This document shows, one piece after another, positions 57,272 through 64,000 of a DNA stretch of 64,000 bases. A program made the translations under genes and the position numbers. The DNA lies in NCBI GenBank assembly GCA_008828725.1, contig MEHQ01000235.1, positions 62,001-126,000 of the forward strand, read 5' to 3'. The notes under the pieces were generated by a model, which ran no database searches, was not told the origin of the DNA, and was given only the letters and a program-made list of their open reading frames with translations. Each line of letters opens with the position of its first letter. Positions within the stretch are counted from its first letter, which is position 1. This DNA comes from Saccharina japonica. Lineage: Eukaryota > Sar > Phaeophyceae > Laminariales > Laminariaceae.

Positions 57272-59611
57272 TTAGAGAGGAGTGGAAACGTCGTCCTCGG
57301 TGACGTGGTAAGGGGGGAATTTCTTGGAGAAGTTTTTGAGGACATATTGCGTCAACCCCGCAGGCAAGTACTTTGGCATGTCGCCGTGGTCGTGGGGGTT
57401 GGCACAGGGCTTGCCGCGCTGTACTGACACGCGCTTGAGAGCATCAGCGCTGGGCATGTCGGAGGGTAGGTCAAGATATAGGAGCTTAGCCCCGAGAGGA
57501 GATTTGTCTGGGGTCTCCGCGGAGCAGCAGGGGCCGACTGCAAGGACTTTGTAGGGCCCCATCCAGTTCAGCGACAGCTTGGCCTTGAGGACCTTGGCGT
57601 CCGTGTCTGTCTTGGTCCCCTGACGAATGGTGGCTGCCGTATTGTACACCCACGCCCGGCCGCCGGTGATGAATTTGGGGACCGGACGCAAGGCGTCGGA
57701 GAGGGCGGAGTTGCGCCGGTTTACGCGAGCAACCGTGAGGGCGTGGTGTTCGCGAACGATGTCGTACGCGCGCTGCTGGCGGTCCGTCGCCAAGTCGCAG
57801 TACGCGAGGTGGTCGCGGGCCAAACTCTGGTGACCGGCGACGCCCGCGCGCTCAAAAATCGTGAGAGGAAGGCGAGGGAGCCTACCCATGTGGACCTCGT
57901 TGGGAGCCAAACCCGTGGCGGCGCTGACCGAATTGTTGTACCCAAATTCGACGTGGGGGAGCTGTTCATCCCAGTTGTTCTGGAGCTCGTTGACGACCAT
58001 CGCCAACATCTGCGCCATCGTGTGATTTACACGTTCCACCCCACCGTTGCCGTTAGGGTGGCAGGAGCTCGTGGCCATTTTTCGAACTCCGAGAAGCTGA
58101 TAGACGACGTGCGAAAGCTTCGAGCAGAACTGGAGGCCGTTGTCCGAAAGTATGCTGCGGTGGCATCCCCAGAGGGGGATACACTTGTTGATGAGGATGT
58201 TGGCCGTGCCCTCAGCGGTGAATTCGGCGGCGGTGCCGGCGAACATGTCGGCGCGGTGACTGAAGCGGTCAGTGAAGAGCAAGATGTAAGTGTTGCCTCG
58301 GGGCGTGGTCGGAAGGGGGCCAAAATAGTCGACGCTGACAGCAATGCCGGGCCCTTCAGGCAGGGGAATCGATATGACGGGCCATCGGACCGTCAGCCGC
58401 GAGGTTTTGCGCGCTTGGTACTTCAAGCAGTGGCGTAGCCACCACCTGGTGCAGATGTTCATACCGATCCACCAGTAGAAACGTTCGAGCATACGCAGGG
58501 TGCGCGCGGTTCCCAGGTGGCAGGAAGCTGTGGAATGGCAGGCCTGCATGACCCAGGGGCGCATGAGCAGCGGCACGTAAATACGCAGGGGCTCGTCGTT
58601 CAACAAGCAGGCTGTTCGGCCCACCGAGCGTGTGGCGTCAGGCGCTAACGGTGGAGACGACCGTCGAACAAGGAGGACAAGCCCGCCGTCGGTCGTGTGC
58701 AGTGGTCCTTTGCCAGCCAGCTCTTGCACCTCCGAAAAGGAGGGGCGTTGGTGTGAGGGAAAACAGGACAAATCCTCGGCTGGCAAGGCGTCAGGCCGGC
58801 CGAGACTGATGTAGCGTATGTCGGCGTGGGACTCGGGCTCGGCCTGTTGCTCCCGGGCCCAGTAGGCTTGTGAGTAGCGCGCTGCGGAATCACCGACCTG
58901 TAGGTCGGCAGCTGCACTGAGGGCATCCAAGTCTGTCTCTGAGACAGACGGTATGCCAGCGGGCGTCGGAAGTCTTAAAAGAGGAGTCCCCTCAGGCTCG
59001 GCGCAGTCGCGGTCGGACGGAATGGGTACCGTCGGGACAGGCGAGGCGGCCGCAGCGGGGGCCATGACGACGACCGAAGGCGGTCGTGGCCGAGGGGCTC
59101 GTGACGGGGGGGTAGCCCGCCGGGAAACTGGTTGAGGGGCTCCGCCGGGCCCAAAACCATAGTCAACAGCAAGTGGTGCGGCGCCCGTGGCAGCGGCTGT
59201 TCTTCGACGCGTTCTGGTGGAAACGCGGCCCGAGGGCGGCAAAACTGTCAGAAGCGCCGGTTTTTCGGACGGCGGAGGGGCGGACGCGACCGGATCTGTG
59301 ATCGCGGCGGAATCAGCTCCCTGTGGAGTGCTCGTCGGGGGAGGAGCATGCTGGGCGAGCGTTGTCACCTCAGCGGGGGCTTCTGCAGAGCCCGTACTGC
59401 CCTCTAAGGGTACGGCAAAAACCGAAGCGAAAGCGGTGTTGGCGGCAGGTGAAAATCCCCCACGGGCCTCACGGCTATCGACGGTGGCGACGGAAGCAGA
59501 TAAACGAGCGACGAATCTCCCCGAAGGAGCAGAGAGGTCGTCAATCCTCATACGTGGCCCGTGTGTGCGAAAATCGCGAAAATCTGAGGAGGTGAAGGGT
59601 AGCCCACCCAA
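57272..59611 (-). pseudogene. Gypsy integrase (779 codons)
   Basis: Integrase joins the cDNA to host DNA. Residues 1-270 are a Pro/Ala/Ser-rich linker without structure, much longer than usual. An N-terminal HHCC finger at ~359-398 shows H359, H365 and C395, but the last cysteine is Tyr398 (CLKYQARK; codon TAC at 58418-58420). The catalytic D,D-35-E triad is present: D428 (VDYFGPLP), D490 (LSDNGLQF), E526 (NGGVERVNH). A C-terminal GPYKVLAVGP barrel is near residue 686. It overlaps the RT frame by 64 bases in another frame, so it needs a frameshift; given the other lesions, a mutation is likelier than a programmed shift. Confidence 0.85.
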
Positions 59612-61647
59612 GCCCCACTATGCTCGGGCACCAGCCTACCCAAGCCGACGCCAGGGGTTGGAGAAGAGCGAGTGACCAGCCCGCAGGCTCGGGTGAGGAA
59701 GATATCATTGTCCTCGGCAGGGGTGAAGCTGCAAGACTCACTGCGGTCGTGTTCCGTGGCTGGTTCCGACAAGCGGGACAGGAAGTCAGCATTACCGTTG
59801 GCGCTGCCTTTGCGGTACTTGAGTATGAAGTCGAACGCGGTGAGGAACTCAAGCCATCGCTGTACGCGAGGGTTGTGGTCTCCTACCTTGCCGATGCTCT
59901 CGAGAGCCTTGTGGTCCGAGCAAATGAGGAACTTCATACCCCACAGGTAGCCTCTAAGTCGCTTGATGGCCCAGACGATGCTTCCCACTTCCATTTCCAG
60001 AGGTGTCCAGTGCCTCTCGGAGTCGAGGATGCCTCGGCTGATGTAGGCGATGGGTCGCACAGAGCCGTCAGGCTGTTCTTGTTCGAGGGAGGCATCAAAA
60101 CCGTCGATGCTGGCATCACAGTATATGTGGAAGGGGCGGGAGCCGTCGGCTACAGCCTCCCGGTCGGGGAAGACCAAAATGGGGGGGGTGGCGAGTTCAG
60201 CGAGAATTTCGCGTACGATGACCTTCATCGGTGGCGTGAAGACGAACTTGACCCCCTTCCGAAGGAGGGTGGTGATCGGTCGGGTTCGCTTTGACAGGTC
60301 AGGCAGGAATTTGCTATAGTACCCTATTCCGCCCATCAGGGCGCCGACCCGCTTGATGTTCCGGGGCATGGGCATTTTCGTCAAGGCTGACACTTTGTCT
60401 GCGTTTGAACGCACGCCCGCGGGTGAGATGGAGGGGCCCAGAAAATCAGCATCCGTAGCACCCACGCGTGCCTTGGAGGGGGAGAACTTGAGATTATGCT
60501 TGCGCAGCGGCTCGAAGAGAGCCCGTATCGTCTTGACGTGTGACACGGGGTCGGGGTCGAAGACAATCACGTCGCCAAGGTAGACCGCCACTTGCCCCAA
60601 TCCCTTGATAACTTCGTTTATCACCTTGACGAACCAGCCCAGCGAAGCACTGCTGCCTTGGGGCATGAAGAGCCACTCGTAGAGGACCGTGGGGGTGCAA
60701 CAAGCTGTAAGGGGAACGGTGTCCTTGTGCGCGGTGATCTGGTGGAACGAAGAAACCAAATCATATAGGGAAAACACCCGGCCTTTCCCCAAGGAGTCGA
60801 GGAATTGATCCACACGGGGGATGGGCAGCTGGCTGAGGGTGCTGATCTGGTTGAGCGTTTTATTGTTGACAGTGATCCGAACGCCTCCAGTCTTCTTCGG
60901 GATGACCACCAGCGGGCCCGAATACGGAGAAGTCGAGTGCTGAACCAGCCCTGCCGCAAGGTACTGATTTAGAGTGGCTTCCACTTCCTTGGCCATGATG
61001 GGATTTATGCGGTGTGGTCTGGACGTGACCGGCGCGCTACCTTCCGGGACCGTAATCACGAAAGGCATCAGGGAGCAGGAATCCAAATCCGTCTTGGACT
61101 TGGAGAAAACGCCAGGAAATTCGCACAGGACATCCCCCAGCTGCTCGATGGCTGCCGGGGTCCAGTCTGGCCCGTGGAGATCAAACGCCACTGCTCGCAG
61201 ATGCTGAGGGAGACGCGCCCAGACGCGCAGGAACGAAGAGCGCTGTTCCGGTGTCAAGCGTTCAAGCAGGGCCGGCGACGGCGAGGCCGGGGGTGTCACT
61301 CGCGCGGAGGGTGGCGCCGTTACAGCGGAGACCGGAGACACCTCAGGTAACGCTGAGGGGTGCTGCAGAGCGCGCAATTGGATGCTCATGAGTGGATCGT
61401 GGGCGACACCGAGGAGGTCGCCAGAATCAAGATCTGCAACCCCAACGAGGGAGAGAACTTGTCGTCCGGAGGTGACACAGTGCTCCTCAACTAGGGGGAA
61501 ATCGGGCTGGGGTAACATATCGACCAGGTAGTGCCCAGTGAGCGCCAGGGATCCATTGCTGCGTACCAAGTTGACTGCGAGTAGCTGTGGTTCAATCGGA
61601 CAGGGTGGCGCCCGTTGCGCCGTTGTAGCGGAGGTGGAAGCTTCCAC
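59548..61647 (-). pseudogene. Gypsy reverse transcriptase and RNase H (699 codons)
   Basis: RT at residues ~205-405: SPYSGPLVVIPKKTGGVRI, VFSLYDLVSSFHQI (first aspartate present), YEWLFMPQGSSAS. The YxDD box is YLGD at 356-359 (codon GGC at 60574-60576 instead of GAC), which should abolish polymerisation. RNase H at ~505-625: YCDASIDGFDAS, TPLEMEVGSIVWAIKRLRGY, CSDHKALESI, YRKGSANGNADFLSRL; its acidic residues look intact. It is preceded by ~180 residues of connection sequence. The start is set by frame, not by an ATG. Confidence 0.9.
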
Positions 61648-62240
61648 CTGAAGCGACGGGGTCTATGGCGTAAACCGGTACGCCTGTCGAAGCGTGGTGA
61701 ACAAGCTCCAGCTCACCGAAGACTCGGAGATCCGACTCGCGGGGCGTCAAGGAGCGGCAGGAGCGGCGATCAAAACGCATCCAGCTGTCGCAGCCTAGCA
61801 GAACCGCGTGCCGCATCACCGGGAACCACACAGGCCCAAACTGCGAGAGAGCAAGTAGGCTCATCTGTTCGGAACAGCTGGACGCTCAGACGTATGCTCG
61901 TCGAAGTTTGGAGGGGGGCCGATTCGCCAAACCCTCCCCAAGATTGCGAGACGCCTTTCTGCTCGCACGCGGGCGACGCCGCCCCAACGGAGGGCATGCG
62001 GTCCAGTACGTCGTGCCTGATGAAGGTCTGTGGGGAGCCGGTGTCAAGAAGAGCGACGTACCCAAAAGGCGCGAGAGCGCCTGCTCCACTGTGGATCGCG
62101 GTATTGGTGGTAAAAGATGCGTCATCGAGGGTAATGGTGCCTCCAACGAGGCACGGTCCTTGTTCTGACAGCGAGAGGGAGGGGTCAACTCCAGGTGAGA
62201 TTGCCAAGACCTCGGAGCTGTGGTCAGCTGGCGCGTTTTA
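61592..62240 (-). pseudogene. Gypsy aspartic protease, frameshifted
   Basis: Retropepsin processes the polyprotein. The first half is in the NADAR frame, with the active-site motif ALLDTGSPQTFI (aspartate codon 62043-62045). The second half, with the conserved LLGCDSWMRF turn, is in another frame (61864-61592), so a frameshift lies near 61865-61850. A further shift separates it from the RT frame. Two stop codons (62244-62246 and 62238-62240) divide it from the NADAR ORF. Confidence 0.75.
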
Positions 62241-62243
62241 AAA

Positions 62244-63395
62244 TTAGGTCGAAAACTCCGGAGGAGGACCTGGGCAAGCGCGGGCCATCGCCAATGGGCG
62301 AGGCGGCGCTGGAGAGATCTCATGAATTCCGTCGGGCGAGGAGGGAGTGCAAAATTGATGAGAGGAGGCGGGGTGTGCCAACCCGGCCTCGCTTGCGCGA
62401 ATAGTGTCGCGGACGGTGGAAAGAGCTTTCCCGAGCAAATTCTTCCCTTGCCACCGGCGGGGATCTTGGGCCTCGGGGTCGTCCGCCCGGAGACCGATGC
62501 CCCAAACGGTGTCAAAAGGGCTGGCTTCCGCTAAAAGCTTGGAGCCAGTGCTCATAAGGTGCTGTTTCATTGCCGAGTTTTGTGTGAACTTGGCAAAAGT
62601 GCCTGCCAGGACGGCGTCTTCCCGAACGCGGTCCCAGGTGGCGCCGTCGAAGTTACGCACGGCTCGACCGATGCGTTTGTGTTCGCGCGGGTCCGGCGAG
62701 GACATAATCCGAGCCGCTGCGTCGTGGTCGTGAAAAAGGCGAGCCTTTTCAGCCATCATATACTGCTCCGCGCAGGAATATGAGACGTCGTCAACGACAA
62801 AGGACGAGGGGGACCACTGTGAAAAATAGGAGGGGGGTTGCCAGAACAGCACCGCCTGCTCCGTTGAGTACTCGAGGGTAGGGTCAAAGACCGACGGTGC
62901 CGAACCGCCGGTGGCCGCTATAGCGGTATGGGGGGGCGGCAGTGTACTTCTCTGAGAACACTGGGCCCCTAGTGCACGAGACGAGTCCGATCCCACGTAT
63001 ACTGGCTCGGTGACACCATCGCTCGAAGGCGAAAAATGGCCAGAAGGTTCTCTTACTGCGCCCGATGGTTTCTCGCTGGAACCAAGGGGGGCAGGGGGCT
63101 CTGAGCCCGTTCTGCTTGACGAGAGTTGCGTTTCTTCCGAATTTGATGGGAATTCCATCCGGTTGACCTGACCGGAGGCCGTGGAGTCACCACGGGCTCG
63201 TCGGGCAGTGTCAGGTTTCTCCTGCTCCACTGCAACCGAAGGAGCATTGCGCACGTGGGGTAGCGTGCGCGAAGTCGAATGGGGGCCTGCAGACCCAGAA
63301 AACGACTTTGACAAAAACGGGGCTCGGGTGGTTGGCAACAAAGTGTTCACTAGAGAGGGCTTCCTTCCTGTAGGCCTGCCGGGGAAGGGGGACAA
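62244..63395 (-). CDS. NADAR (YbiA/COG3236-like) domain protein at the front of the gypsy element
   Basis: 383 codons uninterrupted; the frame stays open up to a stop at 63480, and the first ATG is at 63158, residue 80. Residues 1-180 are Ser/Pro/Thr-rich and disordered. Residues ~182-332 are a full NADAR domain: FSQWSPSSF, CAEQYMMAEKARLF, KRIGRAVRNFDGATW, KFTQNSAMKQHL, STGSKLLAEASPFDTVWGIG, RRWQGKNLLGKALSTVR. Known relatives hydrolyse N-glycosidic bonds (bacterial YbiA on riboflavin-pathway intermediates; some reverse ADP-ribosylation of guanine bases). It sits just upstream of and in the same frame as the protease, where gag normally is. No capsid or CCHC motif. It could be an N-terminal part of the element's polyprotein or a captured host gene. 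Confidence 0.8.
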   Translation of the reverse strand: MSPFPGRPTGRKPSLVNTLLPTTRAPFLSKSFSGSAGPHSTSRTLPHVRNAPSVAVEQEKPDTARRARGDSTASGQVNRMEFPSNSEETQLSSSRTGSEPPAPLGSSEKPSGAVREPSGHFSPSSDGVTEPVYVGSDSSRALGAQCSQRSTLPPPHTAIAATGGSAPSVFDPTLEYSTEQAVLFWQPPSYFSQWSPSSFVVDDVSYSCAEQYMMAEKARLFHDHDAAARIMSSPDPREHKRIGRAVRNFDGATWDRVREDAVLAGTFAKFTQNSAMKQHLMSTGSKLLAEASPFDTVWGIGLRADDPEAQDPRRWQGKNLLGKALSTVRDTIRASEAGLAHPASSHQFCTPSSPDGIHEISPAPPRPLAMARACPGPPPEFST

Positions 63396-63655
63396 GGTAG
63401 CTAATCTTGTCGATTCCTCCTCGAAAGGAAAAAAGGGTGGAGCGGCCCCCGTTATTTCGAGGAAACGCCGAGTCGAGCTTCAACCGAGATTTCGGGGTTC
63501 CGGTGCCGGCCTTCCCGCACCTCAAACCGACCGCCACCACATGGCCGGGAGATGAAGGAGGGGGACACTCTCGCTGAAAAGAGCGACGTGCAGGCGCAAC
63601 AGTCTTGGTGCTGCGCGACGCGTGGCTGGGGAGAACGGAGTCTTAAACTCATGCT
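63396..63655 (-). other. Leader of the NADAR ORF / unassigned
   Basis: The NADAR frame remains open to 63480. Other minus frames here are open too, but none shows a gag motif. GC-rich. Confidence 0.35.
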
Positions 63656-64000
63656 GTCGTGCCAACGGCTGAGTGGAGCGGCGCTCGAAGCGAAGGCTCC
63701 CGTCGCCTAAAAAATGCCGTAGCTGAGGGGAGCGGCGCTCGAAGCGCGGGATCCCATCGCTGGCGAAGCGGCGCTAATGCGCGGGTTCCCGTATCCTGGC
63801 TGAGGGGAGCGACGCTCGAGGCGCAGGCTCGTCGCTGGCAGAGCGGCGCTGAATGCGCAGTCGCCCGTGCCCTGACTGAGGGGAGCGGCGCGCAAGGCAC
63901 AGGCTCCCGTCACCGACGGAGTAGCGCTTAATTAGCTGTCTCACCCACCCGGGCTGAGAGGGGCGGCGCTCGAGGCGCAGGCTCCCGTCGCGGGCATAGT
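63656..64000. repeat. GC-rich minisatellite, cut by window end
   Basis: Six or so imperfect units of GCTGAGGGGAGCGGCGCTCG with AGGCGCAGGCTCCCGTCGC, about 45-60 bases each. It may be the 5' UTR/LTR side of the gypsy element or independent DNA. Ala/Pro/Arg-rich open frames here follow the repeat. Confidence 0.75.

Larger units (their letters stand above)
55828..63480 (-). mobile_element. Ty3/gypsy-type LTR retrotransposon, 5' end outside the evidence
   Basis: Gene order on the minus strand: NADAR-domain ORF, protease, RT, RNase H, integrase, Tudor/Agenet-like tail, 3' UTR, LTR remnant. RT-RNase H before integrase defines the Ty3/gypsy order. No gag capsid or CCHC knuckle and no 5' LTR are visible up to 64000. 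Coding GC is much higher than in the flanking X repeats. Confidence 0.85.

Noticed and set aside
57743..58438. 231-codon + strand open frame, and other + frames over 56.9-62.5 kb
   Set aside because: Antisense to integrase, RT and protease with clear motifs on the minus strand.
59548..59611. Programmed frameshift between RT-RNase H and integrase
   Set aside because: No slippery heptamer that I can defend, and several clear inactivating lesions in the same element make a mutation more likely.
62244..63395. Bacterial-style DarT/NADAR toxin-antitoxin pair
   Set aside because: No DarT-like ADP-ribosyltransferase nearby; neighbours are gypsy pol genes.

Overview
The window reads as nuclear DNA from a large, repeat-rich eukaryotic genome. 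Evidence: two spliced exons of a calreticulin-type ER protein separated by a 15.5 kb intron with canonical splice sites and a TACTAAC branch-point sequence; LINE, SINE-like, Ty3/gypsy and DNA-transposon remains; several satellite arrays; no operons. The calreticulin wording (VTDSLEEA, acidic tail, HDEL end) would suit a stramenopile such as a brown alga, but that is a guess from memory. Two isolated N bases (45037, 50550) suggest a draft assembly.

Layout. 1-11 kb: several copies of one unnamed AT-ended repeat (family X), two very long palindromes (2333-3286 and 6311-8270), three short-period satellites, a tRNA-derived fragment and a solo LTR with a target duplication. 11-34 kb: mostly low-copy and decayed DNA with a few coding-like islands (16589-16863; 18421-18880; 30340-32040 on the minus strand), a 200-bp repeat, and a hAT-like insertion (32647-33856) inside a tandem duplication. 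34.8-51.4 kb: the 3' end of the calreticulin gene (exons 35569-35715 and 51266-51376, + strand). Its last intron holds two ~4.5-5 kb LINE copies in opposite orientation, a cluster of ~510-bp SINE-like copies, MITEs and satellites. 51.4-54.3 kb: downstream DNA with a 33-bp repeat and many CCAAT/ATTGG motifs. 54.3-55.8 kb: another X copy. 55.8-63.5 kb: a Ty3/gypsy element on the minus strand, read from high to low coordinates as NADAR-domain ORF, protease, RT-RNase H, integrase, Tudor/Agenet-like tail, 3' LTR. 63.65-64 kb: a GC-rich minisatellite.

How parts fit. The LINE ends in a stop codon (TGA) followed by GTAC and a run of C. The abundant SINE-like repeat ends in nearly the same ~50 bases and the same poly(C), so it probably borrows the LINE reverse transcriptase. 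Both LINE copies are dead: copy A has FADY in place of FADD plus nonsense codons; copy B has deletions. The gypsy pol is also dead (YLGD in place of YxDD, a lost zinc-binding cysteine, frameshifts), yet the NADAR ORF in front of it is open for 383 codons with the family's conserved motifs. The solo LTR at 10.1 kb matches the LTR remnant at 55.8-56.1 kb, so both belong to one LTR family.
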